A stretch of 13,200 nt of DNA from Rhodoluna sp. (GTDB lineage Bacteria > Actinomycetota > Actinomycetes > Actinomycetales > Microbacteriaceae): the NCBI GenBank assembly GCA_016462375.1, contig JAEMTJ010000007.1, positions 24,063-37,262 of the forward strand, in the 5' to 3' direction. Numbering within the stretch: the stretch's first letter is position 1; each line of letters begins with the position of its first letter. The notes under the pieces are model-generated. The model did not search any database. It was not told where the DNA came from and worked only from the letters and a program-made list of their open reading frames with translations. The position numbers and the translations under genes were made by a program. Positions 6,266 to 13,200 of the stretch are shown in pieces.

Positions 6266-7639
6266 ATGTCCTTCAAGATGCTTTCAATTAAAAGCACAGC
6301 CCTTCTCTCAGCAGCGTTGCTGTCGATCGGTGCCCTAGGAGCTATTTCCCCAGCTCAAGCAGTAGTAGATTGCACAGGTGCAACTGCAGATTCAGCCACC
6401 TGCACGGTTGTAACAATTAAAACTTTCGGTGATGTTATCCAACCAGCTTTGGTTAGTGATTACAAAAGACTTCACCCTGAAATAAAGCTCAGCATCATGA
6501 AGTCTGATTTGGATGCACTAAACGGAACTGGTCTATACACCCAATGTGCTGCTGGTGGTGCTGGTTCTCCTGACATCGCTGCAGTTGAAATTTCATATTC
6601 AGGCTTCTGGCGCGCATACCCACAGTGTTTTATCGACATGAAAACTCTTCGCACCACTGTTGGTAACAAATCCGCTACCGACCTCAAGAAAGATTACCTA
6701 GCTTGGCGCTGGGAGCAGGGTGTTGGCTACAACGACAACGTAATTGGAATTCCAACCGACGTTGGAGGCTTGGAAGTTGCTTATCGTTGGGATCTTTTCA
6801 AGGCTAAGGGCCTTCCTTATAAGCGTGCAGATGTTTCAAAAGCTTGGGACACCTGGCCTAAGTTCATTGCCTTCGGTAAGAGATACATGGCTAAGGTTTC
6901 AGCTGCAGACAAGAAGAAGAACATTGGCTTCATGGACAACGCCGCAACTATTTATGCCGCAATCATGAACCAGGGCACGATGAAGTATTACAAGAACAAC
7001 GGCACCGACGCGGGTCAGCTTGTTTACAAGACCAACCCTCAGGTAAAACTTGCTTTCAACACAACGATCACTGCTGCCAAGGCTGGGATTGGAACTCGAA
7101 TCGGTCAGTTCTCCTCTGACTGGAACGTCGGTATGACTAAAGGCACCTTCGCGGTTATGTTAGCTCCGGCTTGGATGATGGATTACATTAAGGGCCAAGC
7201 ACCTAGTACCAGAGGTAAGTGGGACATCGCAGATATCCCTGGTGGTGGAGGAAACCAGGGTGGTTCTCAGCTAACCATGCCGATTAAGAAGGCTGGTATG
7301 CCTGACCACAAGCAAGAGGCGTGGGACTTCATCACTTGGTATTTAGCCCCTGCTCAACAGCTAAAGGTTTTCCAAATCTACGGACTTTTCCCTTCAACTC
7401 CGTCTCTCTACACAGACTCAGATTTAGTTGGTTTCAAGGACCCGTTCTTTAACAATGCTCCAACAGGTGCGATCTATGCAGAGGGCGTTAAGAAACTAAA
7501 GCCAATCTTCGAAGGTAAGCTGCAACGTTGTATTGATATGGCGATGGGTTCAGCTCTGTCGCTTGTTATCAACGGCAAAGAAAAAGTCTCAACCAAGGCA
7601 TTTGCTAAGGGTCTGTCAGACGCTGACAAGTGTAAATAA
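6266..7639 (+). CDS. ABC sugar transporter substrate-binding protein, secreted, no lipobox
   Basis: Extracytoplasmic solute-binding protein (family 1, MalE/CebE-like) that captures an oligosaccharide, here most likely a beta-gluco-oligosaccharide, for the permeases downstream. In the 457 residues a Sec signal peptide ends at SPAQA (cleavage after about residue 32). The mature part shows family features: TIKTFGDVIQPALVSDYKRLHP (50-71), SPDIAAVEI (101-109), IGIPTDVGG, and the helical WDFITWYLAPAQQLKVF. There is no lipobox: the first cysteine (C36) is four residues past a type I cleavage site. Six cysteines (36, 46, 94, 121, 422, 456) could form disulfides. The start is supported by AGGAG at 6255-6259, 6 bases from the ATG. 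It is the first gene of an operon with a 19-base gap to the permease, under operators O1/O2. Confidence 0.92.
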   Translation: MSFKMLSIKSTALLSAALLSIGALGAISPAQAVVDCTGATADSATCTVVTIKTFGDVIQPALVSDYKRLHPEIKLSIMKSDLDALNGTGLYTQCAAGGAGSPDIAAVEISYSGFWRAYPQCFIDMKTLRTTVGNKSATDLKKDYLAWRWEQGVGYNDNVIGIPTDVGGLEVAYRWDLFKAKGLPYKRADVSKAWDTWPKFIAFGKRYMAKVSAADKKKNIGFMDNAATIYAAIMNQGTMKYYKNNGTDAGQLVYKTNPQVKLAFNTTITAAKAGIGTRIGQFSSDWNVGMTKGTFAVMLAPAWMMDYIKGQAPSTRGKWDIADIPGGGGNQGGSQLTMPIKKAGMPDHKQEAWDFITWYLAPAQQLKVFQIYGLFPSTPSLYTDSDLVGFKDPFFNNAPTGAIYAEGVKKLKPIFEGKLQRCIDMAMGSALSLVINGKEKVSTKAFAKGLSDADKCK

Positions 7640-7658
7640 AACTTAAGAGAGAAAACAG

Positions 7659-8636
7659 ATGTCACAAACAGCTGTTAGTCGGAAGACTAATAAGCCCCCT
7701 TCACCATGGAAGCCGGCTAAGCCACCGAAGAAACTAAATAACCCAGGTGCCGTTTTATCGCTAAACGGTAAGTGGGGCTATTTGTTCACAGCACCATTCT
7801 TCGTAATGTTCCTGATCTTCGGGTTAGCCCCAATCGTTTACTCCGTATACATCGCCTTCTTCAACTGGGATGCTCTTGGTACTAAGGAATTCATTGGTAT
7901 AGCGAACTTTGTTGAGCTGGTCGCTGATGACCGGTTCTGGAATGCCTTAGTGAACACAATAGATATCTGGTTGCTTTCAACTATTCCGATGTTGATTCTC
8001 TCAATTGGTTTAGCAGCTATTTTGCACAACCCGCACCTACGTGGGTCGACATTCTGGAGAACCATTCTTCTTGTTCCGAACATCACTTCAGTTCTAGCAA
8101 TCGCTATTGTGTTTGGCCAGCTATTCGGACGTGACTTTGGAATGGTTAACCTCATAATTGGGTCTCTTGGTTTTGAGCACATCGACTTCATTCAGGGCAC
8201 AACATCAAGCCACGTTGCAATTGCCACAATGATTGTTTGGCGTTGGACCGGATACAACGCGCTTATCTTCTTAGCGGCTATGTTGGCTATCCCTGGTGAG
8301 CTCTACGAGTCGGCATCGCTAGATGGCGCTAACAAATGGAAGCAGTTCATTTACGTAACCCTTCCGTCACTTCGTAACACCATCACATTCGTTCTGATTG
8401 TGGGAACAATTGGTGGTCTACAGGTCTTTGCAGAGCCGTTGATTCTCGGTGGTTCATACAACGGTGGTGACTCAGGTCAGTTCAGCACTTTGACTCTGTT
8501 CCTCTTTGATCAAGCATTCGTTGCATACAAGTGGGGATATGCTGCGGCCGTTGGAATTATGATCACTGTGATTGTTGCAGTCGTTTCATTCATTAACTTT
8601 GTTATTACTCGCAGATTGACAGGTGATAGCAAATGA
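7659..8636 (+). CDS. ABC sugar permease, MalF/UgpA type
   Basis: Inner-membrane subunit of a carbohydrate importer (CUT1 family). In the 325 residues, a basic, proline-rich cytoplasmic tail (1-38) is followed by about six transmembrane segments: roughly 40-68, 103-122, 136-155, 186-210, 241-263 and 293-317. The EAA loop that contacts the ATPase is clear at 214-236 (ELYESASLDGANKWKQF, then TLP). The start is preceded by AAGAGAGAAAA. It overlaps the next permease gene by 4 bases (ATGA), indicating coupled synthesis of the heterodimer. The layout (binding protein, two permeases, beta-glucosidase, LacI) parallels the cellobiose system cebEFG-bglC/cebR of Streptomyces, although the operator sequence differs. 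Specificity cannot be read from the permease alone. Confidence 0.93.
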   Translation: MSQTAVSRKTNKPPSPWKPAKPPKKLNNPGAVLSLNGKWGYLFTAPFFVMFLIFGLAPIVYSVYIAFFNWDALGTKEFIGIANFVELVADDRFWNALVNTIDIWLLSTIPMLILSIGLAAILHNPHLRGSTFWRTILLVPNITSVLAIAIVFGQLFGRDFGMVNLIIGSLGFEHIDFIQGTTSSHVAIATMIVWRWTGYNALIFLAAMLAIPGELYESASLDGANKWKQFIYVTLPSLRNTITFVLIVGTIGGLQVFAEPLILGGSYNGGDSGQFSTLTLFLFDQAFVAYKWGYAAAVGIMITVIVAVVSFINFVITRRLTGDSK

Positions 8637-9508
8637 GTTCAGTAGCTAAAGTTCAAACTAAGCCGTCCATAAACAGGAGGCCAAAGTGGCAGCGAATGGG
8701 TGCAGGAGGCTACACTCTCTTAGGTCTGGCTACCTTCTTGTCGATCTTCCCGTTCTACTGGATGTTCATTGTTGCATCTAACGGCACTGACGAAATCAGC
8801 AAGATTCCACCTACTCTTCTTCCGGGCCCTCGCTTTTTCACAGTTGTGAGTAACGTGTACGAAGCGCTACCTCAGTTCAATCAGGCATTGCTGAATACTT
8901 TTTATGTTGGAACTTTAGTCGCAGTTGCCCAAGTGTTTTTCTCAGCCATTGCTGGGTTCGCATTTGCGAAGTTGAACTTCAGAGGACAGCGGTTTATGGT
9001 GCTCTTTGTCATCTTGACCATGATGCTTCCAAGCCAGCTTGGAATCATCCCGCTTTACATCCTGATGGGTGAGATCGGGTTCATTGACTCTTTGAATGCT
9101 CTGATTGTTCCGGCTCTGGTAACAGCTTTTGGTGTGTTCTGGATGAGGCAGGTTATCGATGCTCAGGTGCCCAATGAACTTTTGGAGTCGGCAAGCATCG
9201 ATGGTGCTGGTGTATTCCGCGCTTACTGGTCTCTAGTCCTTCCGATCATCGCGCAGAGCAGCTTCGTACTCGGCTTGTTCTCATTCCTAGCAACTTGGAA
9301 TGATTTCCTTTGGCCGTTGCTAGTTCTGCAAAGTCCGGAGAACTTCACGGCTCAGGTTGCAGTGAATCAACTAAAAAGTAGTTACGCAATCGACTACGCC
9401 TTGAACATGGGTGGAGCATTTCTTTCAACTGCTCCGTTAATTGTTTTGTTTATCTTTGTTGGTCGCAGACTTGTCCGCGGTGTTATGGACGGTGCGGTGA
9501 AGGGTTAG
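8633..9508 (+). CDS. ABC sugar permease, MalG/UgpE type
   Basis: Second membrane subunit of the CUT1 importer. The 291 residues contain about six transmembrane segments, including 26-48 (TLLGLATFLSIFPFYWMFIV), about 90-112, 121-143 and 154-172. The EAA loop is at 181-206 (ELLESASIDGAGVFRAY, then LPI). The short N-terminal tail is basic (KPSINRRPKWQR). Its ATG lies within the stop of the preceding permease (ATGA), and its stop is only 2 bases from the GH1 start, so all three are translated as a unit. No ATP-binding gene follows, so the complex must use an ATPase encoded elsewhere, as with the shared MsiK ATPase of Streptomyces. Confidence 0.93.
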   Translation: MSSVAKVQTKPSINRRPKWQRMGAGGYTLLGLATFLSIFPFYWMFIVASNGTDEISKIPPTLLPGPRFFTVVSNVYEALPQFNQALLNTFYVGTLVAVAQVFFSAIAGFAFAKLNFRGQRFMVLFVILTMMLPSQLGIIPLYILMGEIGFIDSLNALIVPALVTAFGVFWMRQVIDAQVPNELLESASIDGAGVFRAYWSLVLPIIAQSSFVLGLFSFLATWNDFLWPLLVLQSPENFTAQVAVNQLKSSYAIDYALNMGGAFLSTAPLIVLFIFVGRRLVRGVMDGAVKG

Positions 9509-9510
9509 TT

Positions 9511-10896
9511 ATGAGTTTTCCAGAAGATTTCAATTGGGGCTCAGCAACGGCCTCTTACCAAGTTGAGGGTGCGTTTGATGTTGGCGGCAGATCAGCCAGC
9601 ATCTGGGATACTTTTTCTAAGACACCTGGCAAGGTAGTTCGCGGTGACAACGGTGACGTTGCCTGTGATCACTACAACCGCTTTCTAGAAGACGTTCAGA
9701 TCATGAAAGATCTAGGAATGCAGACTTACCGTTTCTCAATTGCTTGGCCTCGAATCATCCCTAACGGCACAGGAGAAGTGAACCAAGAAGGTATCGATTT
9801 CTATAACCGTCTTATCGATGCATTATTAGAAGCAGGCATTCAACCAACTGCAACTTTGTATCACTGGGATCTCCCTCAGGTTCTTCAGGACAAGGGTGGC
9901 TGGGCTAACAGAGACATCGTTCAGCAGTTTGCCGACTACGCTACTGTCTGCGCAGAAGCTTTTGGTGACCGTGTTTCTAACTGGATCACCATCAACGAAC
10001 CTTGGTGTGTTACTTGGTTAGGAAACTTCTGGGGAGTTCATGCCCCAGGGCTCAAAGACCTAGATACATCAATTGCGGTTGCACACCACACTGCGTTAGC
10101 TCACGCTGAAGCTACGCGTGCACTTCGTGCAGCTAGACCTGAGATTCGTAGCGGTATTACTTTGAACATGACCAACTACAGAGTTTCTGACGAATCTAAT
10201 CCAGAGTTATTGCAGTTGCGCGACTACTGGGATTCAAACATTAACCGTTGGTGGATTGATGCTCAACTGCACGGAACATATCCGGCGAACCTAGTTGAGT
10301 TCTATGGCGAAAAGCTTGCGAAAGTTGTTTTGCCAGGAGACATGGAAAAGCTGAAGATTGACTCAGAGTTTTTGGGTGTTAACTACTACTCAGATTCATT
10401 CTTGAACACTCCAACTCAAGAGCAGGTTGAGAAGAACGAAGGGACCTTCGTCTTCCCAATCAACTCCGATGGCACATCTCCTGCGCCGCACACCGACATG
10501 GGTTGGCCGATCACTCCAGAAGGTCTTGGGGATCTTTTGATTCGCATCCACGACTCTTGGCCTGAGATTACAGATATTGCCATCACCGAGAATGGTGTTG
10601 CTTACGATGACGAACCAGATGAGAACGGTGTGGTTAACGATCAGCGCCGCGTTGACTACCTTTTGAGCCACCTACATTCAGTCGCTAGTGCTATCGATGC
10701 CGGTTCACCGGTAAAGAGCTATTACTACTGGTCACTGATGGACAACTTTGAGTGGGCCGAAGGATATGCGAAACGATTTGGTATAGTTCACATCAATTTT
10801 GAAACATTACAAAGAACCCCGAAACTTTCAGCAAAGGTTTACAGTAGTGTTATTGCGAGCAACGGTGCTCTTCTTGATACCGTCGCTAAAAACTAG
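9511..10896 (+). CDS. GH1 beta-glucosidase, cytoplasmic
   Basis: Retaining family 1 beta-glucosidase that would split imported beta-gluco-oligosaccharides to glucose. The 461 residues are a normal length for a single GH1 barrel. The N-terminal signature is FNWGSATASYQVEGA (7-21). The acid/base glutamate is E163 in TINEPW and the nucleophile is E360 in ITENG. Substrate-site residues include YHWDLPQ (117-123) and the late SLMDNFEWAEGY motif near the C-terminus. There is no signal peptide, so cleavage occurs after import, which fits the neighbouring transporter. GAAGGG just upstream of the ATG acts as ribosome binding site inside the end of the permease gene. Activity on beta-1,3-linked rather than beta-1,4-linked substrates is inferred from the GH16 neighbour. 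6-phospho-beta-glucosidase is less likely, since there is no PTS here. Confidence 0.94.
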   Translation: MSFPEDFNWGSATASYQVEGAFDVGGRSASIWDTFSKTPGKVVRGDNGDVACDHYNRFLEDVQIMKDLGMQTYRFSIAWPRIIPNGTGEVNQEGIDFYNRLIDALLEAGIQPTATLYHWDLPQVLQDKGGWANRDIVQQFADYATVCAEAFGDRVSNWITINEPWCVTWLGNFWGVHAPGLKDLDTSIAVAHHTALAHAEATRALRAARPEIRSGITLNMTNYRVSDESNPELLQLRDYWDSNINRWWIDAQLHGTYPANLVEFYGEKLAKVVLPGDMEKLKIDSEFLGVNYYSDSFLNTPTQEQVEKNEGTFVFPINSDGTSPAPHTDMGWPITPEGLGDLLIRIHDSWPEITDIAITENGVAYDDEPDENGVVNDQRRVDYLLSHLHSVASAIDAGSPVKSYYYWSLMDNFEWAEGYAKRFGIVHINFETLQRTPKLSAKVYSSVIASNGALLDTVAKN

Positions 10897-10919
10897 GGTA
10901 ACAAGGGGAGGAGGGCAGC

Positions 10920-11924
10920 ATGGCTCCTTTAACGCGCCCAACCTATGCAGTAATAGCTAAGACCGCCGGCGTCTCAGAGGCCACAGTGTCCCGTGTTCTA
11001 AACGGCGACGAGAGCGTCCACCCAGATCGTGCGAGCCGAGTTCGCGAGGCCGTTGAGGAACTCGGCTACAAAAAGAACCGTGTTGCCTCTGCTCTTGCTT
11101 CAGGTCGAACCGGCCTAATCGCAGTTGTAATCGATGATGATCTTTCAGTTTTCAGCGACCCGTTCTGGGGCACAGTGACTTCAGGGGTCAGCCGAGTATT
11201 ACAAGAAAATGGACTACACACCGTGCTTATGGTTTCGCCTGTTGGTGCTTTAGACGGGGGTGTTTCCCACTACCTGAAGTCAGGCGAAGTTGATGGCGCT
11301 ATCTTTTTCGTCCTACACAGCGATACTCTAGTCAACTATCTGAAGAAGCAGGGTTTGCCCCTGGTGATTACCGGCACCCCCCACTCCAATGCAGATATTC
11401 CTTTCGTTGATACCGATAACTTTGGTGGAGCCTATACAGCTACCAAGTACCTGATGAGCCAGGGCTGTAAGAAGGTGGCCATCATTACAGGTGACATTGG
11501 GACTACAGCTGCTAAGCAGCGTCTGGACGGCTATCTCCAAGCTCACCGCGAGAGCGGGCATCTGCCGGTTAAGAGCTTGATCTGCGAGGGTGACTACAGC
11601 TTCGAAAGCGGTAAGGCCCACGCTGAGACCTTATTGGCAAGACATCCAGACATTGACGGTATTTTTGCTAGCAACGATTTGATGGCGATGGGGGCAATCA
11701 CTGTTCTTGAAAAAGCAGGTAGATCTGTCCCTAGCGATGTCCGAGTAGTCGGATTTGATGATGCCCTGATTGCTCAAACTTCCAGACCTGCGCTAACCAC
11801 CATTCGCCAGGACGTTGTCGCTCTGGGGGAAGCAGCTGGTTCTTTGATGATTGCCCAACTTCATGGCCAAGAATTTGAACCCATTATTCTTCCAACTGAA
11901 CTCATCATTCGCGAAAGCGCTTAG
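10920..11924 (+). CDS. LacI-family transcriptional regulator of the glucan locus
   Basis: Sugar-responsive repressor expected to bind the GAAACCGCTTTC sites at 6122, 6156 and 11954. In the 334 residues, the LacI HTH occupies about 8-28 (YAVIAKTAGVSEATVSRVLNG). The hinge helix lies around NRVASALASGRTG (53-65), and a periplasmic-binding-protein-like effector and dimerisation domain fills about 66-330 (DGIFASNDLMAMGA, VRVVGFDD and LTTIRQD are typical). A strong purine tract, AAGGGGAGGAGGG, at 10903-10915 precedes the ATG, and the gap from GH1 is 23 bases. It is therefore probably the last gene of the transporter operon and autoregulated through O1/O2. The regulatory link to the operators is inferred from position and family preference; the inducer is probably a short beta-glucan oligomer. 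CebR is the nearest functional analogue. Confidence 0.92.
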   Translation: MAPLTRPTYAVIAKTAGVSEATVSRVLNGDESVHPDRASRVREAVEELGYKKNRVASALASGRTGLIAVVIDDDLSVFSDPFWGTVTSGVSRVLQENGLHTVLMVSPVGALDGGVSHYLKSGEVDGAIFFVLHSDTLVNYLKKQGLPLVITGTPHSNADIPFVDTDNFGGAYTATKYLMSQGCKKVAIITGDIGTTAAKQRLDGYLQAHRESGHLPVKSLICEGDYSFESGKAHAETLLARHPDIDGIFASNDLMAMGAITVLEKAGRSVPSDVRVVGFDDALIAQTSRPALTTIRQDVVALGEAAGSLMIAQLHGQEFEPIILPTELIIRESA

Positions 11925-11953
11925 CCCTAGGTAACGAATTGGTAACTACCCGC

Positions 11954-11965
11954 GAAACCGCTTTC
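11954..11965. promoter_or_regulatory. LacI-family operator, site O3
   Basis: Third exact copy of GAAACCGCTTTC, with CG...CG flanks that extend the symmetry. It lies 29 bases past the lacI stop and 132 bases before the ATG of the secreted repeat protein. Two -10-like hexamers follow: TATATA (11974-11979) and TAATCT (11985-11990). The second is spaced from the operator almost as TATAAC is from O2 (20 versus 19 bases), with TTCACG (11963-11968) as a possible overlapping -35. This puts the downstream gene in the same predicted regulon. Its leader RNA would be about 100 bases. Confidence 0.75.
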
Positions 11966-12097
11966 ACGAACTCTATATAAAGGCTAATCTGCTTATAGGA
12001 AGTGTGTGTGCACCCCTGTTTATTCTTTGGAGTTAGGCGCACCCGTCTAACATCTTTCAGTAAATTGGCCACACTCCCCTTAATAGAAGGAATCAAA

Positions 12098-13200
12098 ATG
12101 AACCTCAGCCTAAAGAAGCTCTCTGCGATTACCGCAACCATAATGCTTAGCCTTGCTGGCTTTGGAGCGATCTCCACACCAGCGCAAGCAGCGGACTGCC
12201 CATACCCAGTCACAGACCCGACTTCAAACGATAGCCCGAAATCTGTCATTCGCCTGATTAGCCCAGTGCTAACCGATGACAACTCGATTCACCGCTACGA
12301 CTTTGAATCGCAGTTCACTATCGACTGTGACTGGTTCGGTGTAGGTATGCACTTCAACCAGGTTTATGTTCCCTTCGGTCTAACCACCAACCTAACTTTC
12401 CACGCTTCAACTCCTGCTGGTGCTCCACTTGCGTTCACCAAGGTTAATCTTCGCGCTAACAAGGGTTACTCAGGCTCAAACGCAGCTGTTAAAGTAAACG
12501 GTCTCAAGGCTCGCCCTGCTCCATCAACCGCAGCTGATGGCGCTAACGTGTTCGGGACTACAGACGTAAACGGAAACGTGACCTTCGTTATTCAATCTCC
12601 AACCGACTGCGAGGCTTATGGCGGCACGCTTCCAGCTGCTCCGCTTAGCCCTGATTCTGATACTCCTACACAGAGAAGTGGCGATCCATCGACTGACTGT
12701 TACAGCCAGTTCTTGCCGCAGATCACAAGTGAAAAGATGGATACTGCTGACTTCGTTGAGCTTCACTATTTCGATGCGGCAGGTCTTGACTACTCAACTG
12801 ATGGCGCAAATATAGATGTTGTTTCACCACAGCTTGGTGAGACAAACTCAATTTTGGGAGATGGTCTAGTACAGACTTATTCTCTAGTTGGATCAAAGCA
12901 GACTGTTGTTTTCCAGGCATTGAAGCTTGATGGTTCATACGCACGCAACCTTCCAGTCCAAGTGAAGATCAACCTTGCAAACTCAGGTTCAAACGCAAAA
13001 ATCACTGCTGGGATTCTTGGTAACACTGGAGTCGCCACAGCAATTACTGCTGATTCGACTAAAACCGCAGAGGATCAACTTGTTCTAACGGGCACAACGG
13101 ATGCTTTCGGAAACGTAGCATTTGCCCTGAACAACATTGACACTACTGGCGAAGCCGCTCCAGCAACAAAGACATCTCCAGTTCCGGTTACCGGTGCAAA
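12098..13200 (+). CDS. Secreted Ig-like repeat protein of unknown function, 3'-truncated by window edge
   Basis: I do not recognise a named family. The frame is open from the ATG to the window end (367 codons, no stop). The start is supported by AGAAGGAA (12085-12092), 5-7 bases upstream. A Sec signal peptide ends at STPAQA (cleavage after about residue 31), closely resembling the end of the sugar-binding protein's signal (ISPAQA). The mature part is rich in Thr, Ser, Ala, Asn and Val and looks beta-stranded. Two diverged repeats are visible (about 54-167 and 242-346). They share an (I/V)SPxLxxxNSI opening, an SGSNA core and a GTTDxxGNVxF closing motif that resembles bacterial Ig-like (Big-1) domains. 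Four cysteines flank or precede the inter-repeat linker (77, 171, 201 and 34 near the mature N-terminus). No catalytic motif is seen. Operator O3 suggests co-regulation with glucan uptake; a surface-binding or adhesive role is inference. Confidence 0.75.
   Translation, partial: MNLSLKKLSAITATIMLSLAGFGAISTPAQAADCPYPVTDPTSNDSPKSVIRLISPVLTDDNSIHRYDFESQFTIDCDWFGVGMHFNQVYVPFGLTTNLTFHASTPAGAPLAFTKVNLRANKGYSGSNAAVKVNGLKARPAPSTAADGANVFGTTDVNGNVTFVIQSPTDCEAYGGTLPAAPLSPDSDTPTQRSGDPSTDCYSQFLPQITSEKMDTADFVELHYFDAAGLDYSTDGANIDVVSPQLGETNSILGDGLVQTYSLVGSKQTVVFQALKLDGSYARNLPVQVKINLANSGSNAKITAGILGNTGVATAITADSTKTAEDQLVLTGTTDAFGNVAFALNNIDTTGEAAPATKTSPVPVTGA
12257..12598 (+). repeat. Ig-like protein repeat, unit 1
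   Basis: Encodes residues 54-167 of the secreted protein. Landmarks are ISPVLTDDNSI at the start, NLTFHASTPAGAP, KGYSGSNAAVKVNG in the middle and GTTDVNGNVTFVIQS at the end. The final motif resembles the TDxxGxAxx turn and strand of Big-1-type Ig domains. The repeat is protein-level and the DNA copies are diverged. Boundaries are approximate. Confidence 0.55.
12821..13135 (+). repeat. Ig-like protein repeat, unit 2
   Basis: Encodes residues 242-346. It matches unit 1 with VSPQLGETNSI, TVVFQALKLDG, NLANSGSNAKITAG and GTTDAFGNVAFALNN in the same order, and is somewhat shorter in its first half. More units may follow past the window end. Boundaries are approximate. Confidence 0.55.

Noticed and set aside
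11930..11946. Direct repeat GGTAAC-GAATT-GGTAAC after lacI
   Set aside because: GGTAAC also occurs at 6083 and 10897 without consistent position relative to promoters; two 6-mers are too short to separate from chance.
11905..12282. 125-codon minus-strand open frame between lacI and the repeat-protein gene
   Set aside because: It overlaps the end of lacI, operator O3 and the signal peptide of the secreted protein; its product shows no recognisable family and it has no convincing promoter or ribosome site.
1..13200. CRISPR array, tRNA/rRNA genes, insertion sequences, integrase or attachment sites
   Set aside because: No regularly spaced repeats, cloverleaf-like segments, transposase motifs or terminal inverted repeats were seen in reading; tRNAscan and an IS search would settle it.

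Overview
The window looks like a piece of a compact, mid-GC (by eye, not computed) actinobacterial chromosome. The main evidence is the gene order dnaK-grpE-dnaJ-hspR: ending this operon with a MerR-type HspR repressor is an actinobacterial hallmark. The short intergenic gaps, 1- and 4-base gene overlaps and modest GC would fit a small-genome aquatic actinobacterium, for example a Microbacteriaceae 'Luna'-type lineage. That lineage guess is inference. No RNA gene, CRISPR array or mobile element was recognised.

Region 1 (1-3508, + strand) is the heat-shock operon: dnaK (its first ~60 codons lie outside the window), grpE, a zinc-finger-free dnaJ/cbpA-type co-chaperone, and hspR. Region 2 (3511-5160) is housekeeping. 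On the minus strand are xthA (exonuclease III) and a translationally coupled DUF1905 gene. Divergent from them is pyrE (orotate phosphoribosyltransferase). The 16 bases between the xthA and pyrE start codons appear to hold two overlapping -10 elements that would make both mRNAs leaderless.

Region 3 (5157-13200) is a beta-glucan utilisation locus. A secreted GH16 endo-glucanase (minus strand) diverges from an operon that encodes a sugar-binding protein, two ABC permeases, a cytoplasmic GH1 beta-glucosidase and a LacI-family regulator. The likely logic is as follows. GH16 cuts a beta-1,3- (or mixed-linkage) glucan such as laminarin outside the cell. The binding protein and permeases import the oligosaccharides. 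GH1 hydrolyses them to glucose, and the LacI protein senses an intermediate. No ATPase subunit is encoded here.

The most interesting feature is a perfect 12-base operator-like palindrome, GAAACCGCTTTC, found twice in the GH16/binding-protein divergent promoter. It recurs once downstream of lacI, in front of a further gene that runs off the window end. That last gene (12098->13200) encodes a secreted protein with at least two diverged Ig-like (Big-1-resembling) repeats and no recognised enzymatic domain. The shared operator makes it a candidate new surface component of the glucan-uptake system.
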